From an uncultured Clostridium sp. (GTDB lineage Bacteria; Bacillota; Clostridia; TANB77; CAG-508), in the NCBI GenBank assembly GCA_946499885.1, contig CAMMTN010000008.1:1-64000 (forward strand): a stretch of DNA of 64,000 nt, given 5' to 3'. The position numbers and the translations under genes are program-made. The notes under the pieces are model-generated. The model did no database searches. It saw only the letters and a program-made list of their open reading frames with translations, and was not told the origin of the DNA. Positions 49,781 through 59,000 of this stretch are shown piece by piece (position 1 is the stretch's first letter; every line of letters begins with the position of its first letter).

Positions 49781-49968
49781 ATATATGTAAAAAAATAATC
49801 TTTTTGCAGATAATGTTGAAAAATAATTAAAATTTTGAAGCCCATAAACTTCATTTGAAATTTAAGTGAGCGTACAATAAATGCCCTCATAAATTTCAAA
49901 ATTGTTTTCCTAGTTAAAATTTAATTCTTTTCCAACTGGATTTGTGACTAGAAAGGAATGTGTGAAAA

Positions 49969-51498
49969 ATGAGTAGAGGTAAAAGATACGACGGAGAGCA
50001 AAAGCTAAATTTAAAGAAAGTATTTGCTGTAGTTATTGCAATAGCAGTAATAATCATGTTCTTTATTGGAATAGGTAAATTATTTAATAAAGACAGCGTT
50101 GCACAAGAAAAAGCAGTAGCATTAAGATACTTTCCAGTATACACAAATGAAAAATGGGGTGTAATAGATTCAAAGGGAAACACAATTATAGAACCAATAT
50201 ATGATGAATATATAGTAGTGCCAGATAATTCAAAACCAGTTTTTATAACCACTACAGATGTTAATTATGAAAAAGGAATATATAAAACTACTGTATTAAA
50301 TGAAAAAAATGAGGAAATACTTACAGGATATGATACTGTAGAAGCATTTGAAAATTATGATGAAAATAACAACTTATGGTATGAGAAAGATATTTTAAAA
50401 GTATCTAAAGACGGAAAGTATGGAGTAATAGATACTAGTGGAAAAGAAATAGTAGAATGTAATTATGATTCAATAGAAACTCTTAAAGGAGTAACAAATA
50501 GTTTGCTTACTAAACAAAATAATAAGTATGGAATAATTGATAATGTTGGATCAGTTATTGTAGAAAATAAATATACATCTATAGAACCAGTATCTACTAA
50601 ATATGAAGATGGATTTATTGTAAAAGATGAAAAAGGAAAATATGGAGTAATAACATATACAAAAGCCGTAGCAGTAGAAAATAAATATGATGATATTAAA
50701 AATGTCTATGGAAATGGAAAATATTATATAGTTAAAAATGGTAACAATTGGGAAATAGTAGATACAGATGGAAAAGAATATTTAAAAGGAAAATATGATG
50801 ACATAGTATTTGTAGATAGCAAAAATGCAATTGTTAAAAATGATAAAAAATATGGTGTTGTATCTATAGAAGATGGAAAAAACATCATAGATATTAGTTA
50901 TGACAATATAGCTTATGGTTCAGGAGAAAACTACATTGTTTGTAAAGATTCAAAATACGGGATCATAGATGTTAATGGAAACAAATTAATTGATTTTAAA
51001 TATTCAAATATTGTATATAGACAATTAAGCAATATATATGAAGCTACAAATAGTGATTATACATCAGACTTGTTAGATTCAAGCTTAAATGTAAAACTAA
51101 CAAAGGTTATAATTTCAGAATATAATGAAGATGACGGATACATTAAAGTAAGAGAAAATGATGAATATAAATATTATAATTTTAAATTTGAACAAAAAGA
51201 AAGTAAAGATGTATTAGCTACAAATACCATTTTCTTAAGTAAAAATGAAGAAGGAAAGTACGGATTTGTAGATAGAAATGGAAATGTAGTAGTAAACTAT
51301 ATTTATGATGACGCAAGAGAACAAAATAGCTATGGATATGCAAGTATAAAAAAAGATGGATTATGGGGAACAATAGATTCTAAAGGACAAGTAGTAATGG
51401 AACCATCTTTAAATTTAGAAAACAATATTTTAATAGAATTTATTGGAAAATGGCATTTAGGAGAAGATTTAAATTTATACTATTTTACAGATAAATAA
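49969..51498 (+). CDS. WG-repeat membrane-anchored protein
   Basis: A 509-residue protein. A basic cytoplasmic tail and one helix (about 17-38) anchor it, with the rest outside. That part is built of WG beta repeats: KWGVIDSKGNTIIEPIYDE, KYGVIDTSGKEIVECNYDS, KYGIIDNVGSVIVENKYTS and more, with a last pair near the C-terminus. WG proteins are common in Clostridia; roles are mostly unknown, with peptidoglycan or protein binding suggested. The start is ATG 49969 with GAAAGGAAT upstream. The long structured leader suggests control after transcription starts. Confidence 0.85.
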   Translation: MSRGKRYDGEQKLNLKKVFAVVIAIAVIIMFFIGIGKLFNKDSVAQEKAVALRYFPVYTNEKWGVIDSKGNTIIEPIYDEYIVVPDNSKPVFITTTDVNYEKGIYKTTVLNEKNEEILTGYDTVEAFENYDENNNLWYEKDILKVSKDGKYGVIDTSGKEIVECNYDSIETLKGVTNSLLTKQNNKYGIIDNVGSVIVENKYTSIEPVSTKYEDGFIVKDEKGKYGVITYTKAVAVENKYDDIKNVYGNGKYYIVKNGNNWEIVDTDGKEYLKGKYDDIVFVDSKNAIVKNDKKYGVVSIEDGKNIIDISYDNIAYGSGENYIVCKDSKYGIIDVNGNKLIDFKYSNIVYRQLSNIYEATNSDYTSDLLDSSLNVKLTKVIISEYNEDDGYIKVRENDEYKYYNFKFEQKESKDVLATNTIFLSKNEEGKYGFVDRNGNVVVNYIYDDAREQNSYGYASIKKDGLWGTIDSKGQVVMEPSLNLENNILIEFIGKWHLGEDLNLYYFTDK

Positions 51499-51512
51499 CC
51501 AAGGAGGAAAAG

Positions 51513-51540
51513 GCTAAAAAAGAAATTACTCTTTTTTAGC
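51513..51540 (+). terminator. hairpin between the WG-repeat gene and the next gene
   Basis: GCTAAAAAAGA (51513-51523) pairs with TCTTTTTTAGC (51530-51540) around a short loop. T residues are in the arm rather than after it, so termination may be partial. An orphan AAGGAGG lies just before it without a following start codon. Confidence 0.55.
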
Positions 51541-51571
51541 TAAATTGTTAAAAGGAAAGGAAAAGATTAAA

Positions 51572-52819
51572 ATGGAACTTATGACAAAATATCAATATAC
51601 ATATTTCATATATCCTTATGTAATAGAAGCAAAAAAATATAAAAGATATTTGCAAAACTTATTAAGTAATAAAAAATGTAAAATAAGATTTTTTGACAAC
51701 CAAAAAGACATTCATCTATTTACATATTTTTTGCCTAATGTTAGAGAGTACATGTTTTGGTCATTTGGGTTAAATAAAAATGCTATAAGAGATTTTGAAA
51801 AATTAGATACAACAGTAAAATCAACACTGCTATCTGAACATGAATGCAATATATTTAATTATGAATTACCAGAAAATTTACAAGGAAAAGTTGAAACAGA
51901 CAACGGAATTTTTTTTGAAATTTCAAAGATAAAAATTATTTGTTTTAAGACAGGAGTATCATTTTTAATATTTAAAACTAATCTAGAGAATAGTGATAAA
52001 TTTTCAGATATATTAAATTTTAATTATAAGTTTAGAGAAATAAATTCGGCGGCATATGGATTAAAAGAATATGAAAATATTAAAATACAATCAAATACTT
52101 TTAAAGATATAAAAGATATATCAAAAATAATAAAGGATATAACAGGGAGTGAGAATATTTCTAAAAAAGTAAATTTAGGAAATGAAAAATTTTATGTTTA
52201 TTCATATGCTTGTATAGATCAGAAAGATTGGAATGAAAATTCAGATGAAGAAGAATTAGATAATTTATTTGAGAAATACCGTTCAATATCACCTGTAAAT
52301 TCACAAATAATAAATGATAAATATACATTAAAAGACACTGAAAAAGAAATAAAATCAATATATAAAAATCAGTATATAAGATATGGATTTAATGTTGAAA
52401 GTACAGTATTATTTACATCAAATATAAATACAACTAATTTTACTTTAGTTCCACAAAAATATGAAAGTGAATATTTATATACATACATATTAACATTATA
52501 TAAAAAAATACTGTTAAATGTGTTAAACTATAAATTTGAAAAAAACTTCAAGCAAGCTGAAAATGGTTTTTTAGAATTTACAAAAAAACTATGGATACAA
52601 GATATAACAAATGAAGAATTTGGAAGAAAATTAGAAAAGAGCTGGATTGCAGATTTGGAATTAGAAAAAACATTTATGAAATTGAAAAACGAATATGATA
52701 TATCATATAAAAAACATAATGTAGAAGAATTAAATAAAAACAATAAGATAACAAGGGTTGTTGTTATTACAATACTTATTATAAATATTATTACTATAAT
52801 ATATGCAAGCTTAAAATGA
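51572..52819 (+). CDS. hypothetical protein with C-terminal membrane helix
   Basis: A 415-residue protein that I do not recognise. I start it at ATG 51572 behind GGAAAGGAAAAG; the TTG at 51545 has no site. The body is mixed alpha/beta and Lys/Asn-rich (FFDNQKDIHLFTYFLPNVREYMFW in blocks). The last 20 residues are a hydrophobic helix (ITILIINIITIIYAS), so it is probably tail-anchored with the body in the cytoplasm. No catalytic motif was seen. It lies 24 bp before acpS and may be cotranscribed with it. Confidence 0.65.
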   Translation: MELMTKYQYTYFIYPYVIEAKKYKRYLQNLLSNKKCKIRFFDNQKDIHLFTYFLPNVREYMFWSFGLNKNAIRDFEKLDTTVKSTLLSEHECNIFNYELPENLQGKVETDNGIFFEISKIKIICFKTGVSFLIFKTNLENSDKFSDILNFNYKFREINSAAYGLKEYENIKIQSNTFKDIKDISKIIKDITGSENISKKVNLGNEKFYVYSYACIDQKDWNENSDEEELDNLFEKYRSISPVNSQIINDKYTLKDTEKEIKSIYKNQYIRYGFNVESTVLFTSNINTTNFTLVPQKYESEYLYTYILTLYKKILLNVLNYKFEKNFKQAENGFLEFTKKLWIQDITNEEFGRKLEKSWIADLELEKTFMKLKNEYDISYKKHNVEELNKNNKITRVVVITILIINIITIIYASLK

Positions 52820-52843
52820 AAGTTGTTTTTGAGGAGAATCTAA

Positions 52844-53245
52844 ATGAAAATTAAAACAGGAATAGATATTATTGAAGTAGATAGAATAAAGAAAGCTATA
52901 GAAGAATTAGGAGATAACTTTTTAAATAAAATATTTACAGAAAGTGAAATACTATATTGCAATAAATCTGAAATTATCAAATATCAACACTTTGCTGCAA
53001 GATTTGCAGTTAAAGAAGCTGTATTCAAAGCAATTTCTGAATATACTTCCGGAAGAGAAGATGCATTATGGAAAGATATAGAAGTTATTAATTTAGAAAG
53101 TGGAAAACCATGCGTAAATGTGGATGAACTAATAAAAAATACCGATAAAACTGCAAATAATATAAATATTAAAGATATTGATATTAGTATTTCTCATATA
53201 AAGGAATTTGCTGTTGCAAGTGCGGTTGTGGTTATAGATGAATAG
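52844..53245 (+). CDS. acpS: holo-[acyl-carrier-protein] synthase
   Basis: A 133-residue phosphopantetheinyl transferase that moves 4'-phosphopantetheine from CoA to ACP for fatty-acid synthesis. Metal-binding Asp8 (GIDIIEVDRI) and Glu58 (FAVKEAVFKA) are in place. The C-terminal strand ISISHIKEFAVASAVV is typical. The start is ATG 52844 with TTGAGGAG upstream. Confidence 0.95.
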   Translation: MKIKTGIDIIEVDRIKKAIEELGDNFLNKIFTESEILYCNKSEIIKYQHFAARFAVKEAVFKAISEYTSGREDALWKDIEVINLESGKPCVNVDELIKNTDKTANNINIKDIDISISHIKEFAVASAVVVIDE

Positions 53246-53328
53246 AAGCCGGTCCTCACCTTAAGCACTCAAATAAAAATAAATAAATATACATTGTCTA
53301 CTAAATTGAGAAAAGAGGTAGTAAATTC

Positions 53329-54114
53329 ATGGGATTTTTTGACTCACATGCTCATTATAATGACGAAAAGTTTGATGAAGATAGAGAAGAATTAATAGAA
53401 GAATTACACAAATCAGGTATAACTAAGTTAATAAATGCAGGATATAGTTTAGAATCATCTAAAAAGGCGTTAGAAATTGCAAAAAAATATGCTTGGATGT
53501 ATATAATTTCAGGAATATCGCCAAATGACATAAGTGATACTGAAATTGAATTAGAAAAACAGTTAAAAGAATTAGATGAATTTGTAAATTACGAAAAAGA
53601 TACAAGAAAAATAGTTGCAATTGGAGAAATTGGATTAGATTATTATTGGAATGTAGATAACAAAGGGTTACAAAAAATAGCTTTTATAAAACAAATAGAA
53701 CTTGCTAATAAGTATAATTTGCCTATTGTAATTCATACAAGGGAAGCAGTGATGGATACTATTCAAATGTTAAAAGAAAATGAGCCACTAAAGAAAGGTG
53801 TATTTCATTGCTGTCCTTTAAACAGAGAACTAGTAAGAGAAGCTTTAAAACTTGGATTTTATATATCATTTGCAGGCCCTGTAACATTTAAAAACTCAAA
53901 AAACGCGAATGAAATAGTTGATATGGTGCCACTAGATAGAATTTTAATTGAAACTGATAGTCCATATTTATCTCCAGAACCAAATAGAGGAAAAAGAAAT
54001 GATTCTCGAAATGTAAAATTTATAGCACAAAAAATAGCAAATGTGAAACAAATGGCTTTAGAAGAAATAGCAAATATAACTTATAAAAATGCTTGCAATA
54101 TATTTGAAATTTAA
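53329..54114 (+). CDS. tatD: TatD-family metal-dependent hydrolase
   Basis: A 261-residue TIM-barrel hydrolase of the TatD DNase family. Metal ligands: His7 and His9 (DSHAH), Glu100 (GEIGLDYYW), His136 (IHTREA), His160 (FHC) and Asp210 (ETDSPYLSP). The usual GIHPH motif after the second strand is GISPND here (62-67), so two conserved His are replaced. The start is ATG 53329 with AAAGAGGTAG upstream. It is likely an exonuclease acting in DNA or RNA quality control. It ends at a terminator shared with htpX. Confidence 0.9.
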   Translation: MGFFDSHAHYNDEKFDEDREELIEELHKSGITKLINAGYSLESSKKALEIAKKYAWMYIISGISPNDISDTEIELEKQLKELDEFVNYEKDTRKIVAIGEIGLDYYWNVDNKGLQKIAFIKQIELANKYNLPIVIHTREAVMDTIQMLKENEPLKKGVFHCCPLNRELVREALKLGFYISFAGPVTFKNSKNANEIVDMVPLDRILIETDSPYLSPEPNRGKRNDSRNVKFIAQKIANVKQMALEEIANITYKNACNIFEI

Positions 54115-54137
54115 GACAAGACGTTTTTTAGTATAAT

Positions 54138-54181
54138 AAAGACAGTTTTTGGTTTTAACTATAAAACAAAAAACTGTCTTT
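54138..54181. terminator. bidirectional terminator between tatD and htpX
   Basis: AAAGACAGTTTTT-G-GTTTT pairs with AAAAC-A-AAAAACTGTCTTT around a 6-base loop, between convergent genes. Confidence 0.85.
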
Positions 54182-54186
54182 AGTGT

Positions 54187-55086
54187 TTATTGTAAATTTC
54201 TAATAGCTTCAATTCTATCATCAATAGAAGGATGAGTAGAAAATAAGCTACTTTTTTTCTTTTTTTGATCTTTTGCATTTGCTTTAAAAGGACTTACTAT
54301 ATACATATAAGCAGTAGCATTATTTGCAGTTTTTAATTCATTTGTATCAGCATCTAGTTTTTGAAGTGCAGATATTAGTCCATCTGGATTTCTAGTAAGC
54401 TCAACAGCACTAGCATCCGCTAAATATTCTCTACGTCTAGAAAGTGCAAGTTGCATAAGCTGCCCAAATATAGGAGCTAATATTAGACAAAGTAAACCCA
54501 CTAGCATAAGTATTGGATTCCCCTTAGAATCATTATCTTTATCACCTGCTCCCCAAAAAAGAGCCCTACTTACCCAATCCGCTAAAATTACAATAAATCC
54601 TACCATAACACTAACTACAGCAGAAAGTCTTATATCATAATTCTTTATATGAGATAATTCATGTGCTACTACGCCTTCTAATTCATAATAGTCCATTTTA
54701 TTAAGTAGTCCGGTAGTAACGCATATTACAGAGTTTTGAGGATTTCTACCAGTTGCAAAAGCATTAGGTTGAGGATCATCCACTACATATAATTTAGGTC
54801 TATGTTGTAATCCAGAAGAAACCATTAAGCCATCTAAAATATTATTTAGTTTTTTATATTGTTCCTGATTTGCAGGATAGGCTTTGTTTACAGATAAAAC
54901 AATTTTATCACTATAATAATATGAAGCCCAAGAAGTAGCAATTGAAAAAACAATAGCTATAACTATTGAAATTGGGCCTAAATCAAATGCCATACATACA
55001 TAATATACTATTAAAGTAATTGCAACTAAAAATATAGCTACTATTACACCTGTTTTTATTTTATTATTTCTAATATCATCATACAT
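54187..55086 (-). CDS. htpX: HtpX-like membrane zinc protease
   Basis: A 299-residue M48 protease that degrades damaged membrane proteins. Zinc motif HELSH at 142-146, and a later Glu in RRREYLADA supplies the third ligand. Two N-terminal helices (about 12-57) and further helices (about 155-210) place it in the membrane. A TGRNPQNSV segment precedes the active site, as in the family. It is downstream of lemA on the minus strand, a very common pairing. The AAAGGATTGAT site lies about 12 bases before ATG. Confidence 0.92.
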   Translation of the reverse strand: MYDDIRNNKIKTGVIVAIFLVAITLIVYYVCMAFDLGPISIVIAIVFSIATSWASYYYSDKIVLSVNKAYPANQEQYKKLNNILDGLMVSSGLQHRPKLYVVDDPQPNAFATGRNPQNSVICVTTGLLNKMDYYELEGVVAHELSHIKNYDIRLSAVVSVMVGFIVILADWVSRALFWGAGDKDNDSKGNPILMLVGLLCLILAPIFGQLMQLALSRRREYLADASAVELTRNPDGLISALQKLDADTNELKTANNATAYMYIVSPFKANAKDQKKKKSSLFSTHPSIDDRIEAIRNLQ

Positions 55087-55173
55087 TTATTACATCAATC
55101 CTTTATTTTGAAGAAAATAAGCTTATTACAATTCATAGTATAATAAAGTATATATCTATGAATTGTAATAATA

Positions 55174-55734
55174 TTAAATGTTGTTTTTGAAGTCAACTTT
55201 AACATTTTTTCTAGCTTCTTGATTATCAACTTCAAATAATGCTTCAGCTGTAAAATGAAATATAGAAGCTATAATGTTTGAAGGAAAGACTTCTAATTTT
55301 GTATTGTATCTAGTTACAGTATCGTTATAAAATTGTCTTGAATAAGAAATTTTATTTTCTGTATTTGTTAATTCTGTCTGCAATTCAGAAAAGTTTTGAT
55401 TTGCTTTTAAATCTGGATAATTCTCTGCAACTGCCATAATTGTTTTTAAAGATTCTGATAGTTCATTATCAAGTTTTGCTTTTTCATCCACTGTTTTAGC
55501 ATTAGCCCAAGAAGAGCGTAAACCTGCTATTTTTGTAAGAACTTCAGCTTCATGAGCCATATATCCTTTTACTGTTTCAACTAAATTTGGAATTAGATCA
55601 AATCTTCTTTGTAATTGAACATCAATTTGGCTCCAAGCATTTTTTACTCTAAGTCTTAATGTAACTAAGCTATTATACATTAATATTAAAGCTATAACAA
55701 TTACTGCAACTATTATAAGTATAATCCATAACAT
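55174..55734 (-). CDS. lemA: LemA family protein
   Basis: A 186-residue protein with one N-terminal helix (2-22) and a four-helix bundle ([24 protein letters not shown] in blocks; [19 protein letters not shown]). LemA proteins are membrane-anchored and often precede htpX; a role in helping the protease or in surface functions is suggested but not settled. A GGAGG site lies 9 bases before ATG. It is divergent from the giant surface gene at 56043. Confidence 0.92.
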   Translation of the reverse strand: MLWIILIIVAVIVIALILMYNSLVTLRLRVKNAWSQIDVQLQRRFDLIPNLVETVKGYMAHEAEVLTKIAGLRSSWANAKTVDEKAKLDNELSESLKTIMAVAENYPDLKANQNFSELQTELTNTENKISYSRQFYNDTVTRYNTKLEVFPSNIIASIFHFTAEALFEVDNQEARKNVKVDFKNNI

Positions 55735-55884
55735 AGTTTATTTCCTCCTTTTTATAAAATATAAGTATATAATAGCATATTTATATATATTATACAACAA
55801 TTGTGAAAAATATATGTAAAAATAGTTACAATTCCCTAAATAATTAAGACGAAAATCCCTAAAAACATTGAAAATATTACAAAA

Positions 55885-55937
55885 ATGTAATATAATTGTA
55901 ATATAACTGTAATATTTTTTAAAGTCAATATCCGTAA
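55885..55937 (+). promoter_or_regulatory. conserved TGTAA / TCCGTAA upstream motif, copy 3
   Basis: ATGTAA at 55885-55890, two more TGTAAT boxes after it, and TCCGTAA at 55931-55937. TCCGTAA ends 50 bp before the -35 box, about one helical turn more than copies 1 and 2. Confidence 0.4.
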
Positions 55938-55987
55938 GCACAGAAAAAATGTTTTCAAAAATATAGCAAATATGGAAAAAAGTGATA

Positions 55988-56016
55988 TTGACTATGAAAA
56001 AAAATACATTTAAAAT
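55988..56016 (+). promoter_or_regulatory. promoter of the thioester surface-protein gene
   Basis: TTGACT at 55988-55993 and TAAAAT at 56011-56016 with a 17-bp spacer. ATGGAAAAAAGT at 55972-55983 matches the site upstream of the 3879-residue gene in sequence and position. Confidence 0.6.
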
Positions 56017-56042
56017 ATAAAGTATATTAAAAGGTGAAAAGG

Positions 56043-59000
56043 ATGGTAGAGAATATGAAGTTTAAGAAAATAGCAGTTTTTATCATAATAACCTTATTAG
56101 CAGTATTAATGTTAGGACAATTAAATATATCAAATGCTGCTACAGGAAGTAAATATTTAGGAATAAAAATGCTTAGACAATCTGGGTTTGGATATAAAGC
56201 ATTAGAAAAAAACATATGGAAAATAGTAGAAACTAATAGTAGTGGAACTTCAGCTAATTATGATAGTACAATTTACTGTTTAAAGGGAGGTCCAGGTTTT
56301 GGTTCTGGAGAATTTGGAAGTGGTAGTCCAACTGTAAGAGAGTATACAAGATATTTTGATATGAAAGATCCAGATTCAATACCCAGTACGTATCAAAATG
56401 CCTTGCCAGATGTAAATAGTGATACATATAAAGCTTTATTATGGTTACTTGAAAATGTATATGTTGCACCAAAAGAAGCAGCATCTTCAGAAGAAAAACA
56501 GGAAGCAGCAGAATATAGAGAATTATTATTAGAACAAGCAGGAATAGCAGGAGGATATTTAACAGATGATGATATTGACGCAGTTCAGCAACTAGCAGTA
56601 TGGCATTTTACAAATGATGATGCATATGATGCAGGAGAAAAAGGAAATTTTGAATTATGGATAAATGCTGTTGCAGGAACAGATGGAAATTACTATCCAC
56701 TAAGTGATGAAGAAGGAAAAGGTGGAGAAAATGGTTATGATAGAGCAGAGGAAGCACAAATTTTATATAAATATTTAATTGATACAGCTACAGAAAATGC
56801 AGCTACAAATATACCAAGTATTCATTCTAAACCTTATGAATTAGCAAGTTTAACACAAACTGTAAAAACACAAGACAGTAATTATATAATAGGTCCATTT
56901 AAAATAAATAAAATTAGTGATTCAAATGCTACATTAATAGCTACTTTTACTAATAGTAGTGGGACATTAAATCCAATATTGCAAGATGCTAGTGGAAAGA
57001 TATTTAATAATATAACAGAAACAATTGGAAAAGAATTTTATATTGTTGTACCAAGTTCAACAGATATAACAGAAATTACATTTAGCATTACTGGAATGTA
57101 CTTTAATACCAATATTACATATTGGTCTGTAGAAGGAGCCCCAGCACAAGATCAGCCAGTAGCGATAATAGAAAGAACGAAGGAAAATTATAGTGATGAA
57201 GTAAAATTTACAAATAAAGAAGAAATATTTGATTTGGCATTAAGAAAATTTATTACATCAATTAATGGAATAGCACCTTCTGTAAGTAGAGAACCAGAAA
57301 TAAGCATACAAACTTTAGAAGATTTAAAGAACGGAAAAATAACAACAGCTGAAAAAATACATACAAAAGATCCATTAACTGTAGAAACTGGAGATAGTGT
57401 AGTTTATACTATTAGAGTATATAATGAAGGTAATGTAGACGGAAAAGTAACTGAAATTACTGATTATTTACCTGATGGATTAAAATTAAAAGAATCTAGC
57501 AGTATAAATACACAATATGGATGGACAACTGATGATGGAAAAACAATAAAAACAACAAAATTATCAGGAACAACATTACAAGCATTTAAAGGGGAAGCTT
57601 TAGATTATGCAGATGTTCAAATAGAATGTGAAGTAATAGCTAAAACATCAAATACAGATACTAAACTTAAAAATATTGCTGAAATAACAGAAGCAACAAA
57701 TGATACAGGAGAAGAAGATAGAGATTCTACTCCAAATAATGTTAGAGTGCAAGGCTATGGAACAACCAGCCAAGAGGATGATGATGACTTTGAAGATTTA
57801 ATAATATTAGGACAATATTTTGATTTATCTTTAAGAAAATTCATTGTTCAAGTAAATGATACTGAACTTAAAGATGAAAATGGAAAATATTTAAGAGAAC
57901 CAGAAGTAGATATTACAGAATTAAAATCAGGGGCATCAACTACAGCTACATATAACCATCCTAAAAATCCAGTAAGTGTATCTATTGGAGATGAAATCAT
58001 ATATACTTTAAGAGTATATAATGAAGGACAGTTAGATGGTTATGTAGATGAAATAACAGATCATTTACCAGAAAATTTAGAATTTGTAAATGATGAATTT
58101 AATGCTAAATACGGTTGGCAAATATCAGGAGATGGTAGAACAGTAACAACAAATATTACATCACCAAATACAGAGTATTCAGCAAGCAGAGATACAATTT
58201 ACGAAGACAGAAAAAATGGAACAGATAAAGTAATATTAGAAGCATTTGATGGAAACAAGTTAGACTATATTGATGTTAAAATAAAAGTAAAAGTAAAAAG
58301 CACAGCAGTTCCAGATGAAAAATTAACTAATATAGCTGAAATAACTAAATTTTCTGATTCAGATAAAGAAGAAATAACAGATAGAGATTCTACTGAGGAT
58401 AATATTACACTTCCATCAGATACTACACTTCCAAGCTACAAAGATGATGAAATAAATAGAGGAGATAAATATATTCCAGGTCAAGAAGATGATGATGATT
58501 TTGAAAAAGTAGTTATTCAAAAATTCGATTTAGCATTAAGAAAATTTATTACTGGTGTAAACGATAAAGTAATTACTAATAGAGAACCAGTATTTAGTAT
58601 AGAAGATGAAAAATATACATATACACATACAAAGGAGCCAGTAGAAGTAGCAACTGGAGATACTGTAATTTATACATTAAGAATATATAATGAAGGAGAT
58701 ATTGCAGGATATGCAGAGGAAGTAAAAGACGATATTCCAGAAGGATTAGAGTTCTTACCAGAAAATACAACCAATATTAATTACAGATGGGTAATGTACA
58801 ATAAGGATGGAGAAGAAACAGAAAATGTAGAAGAAGCAGTAACAATAAGAACAGATTATTTATCAAAAGCACAGGAAAATGAAACTGGAAGAGACAATTT
58901 AGTAGAAGCATTTAATCCAGAAACAATGGACGAACCAGACTATAAAGAGGTAAGAATAGCATTTAAAGTAACTATGCCAAATACATCAGATAGAGTAATA

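Larger units (their letters stand above)
55735..56042. other. divergent upstream region of lemA and a giant surface gene
   Basis: No gene seen. It holds the lemA ribosome site, several TGTAAT boxes (55875-55915), TCCGTAA and a promoter for the rightward gene. No clear lemA promoter was identified in the very AT-rich sequence. Confidence 0.6.

Noticed and set aside
53246..53328. Short G+C-richer stretch after acpS (AAGCCGGTCCTCACC), as tRNA remnant or attachment site
   Set aside because: No cloverleaf, no integrase, and no second copy seen in the window.
55738..55941. 67-codon minus-strand frame upstream of lemA
   Set aside because: Low-complexity Tyr/Ile/Asn composition without a start signal; it covers the intergenic regulatory region.
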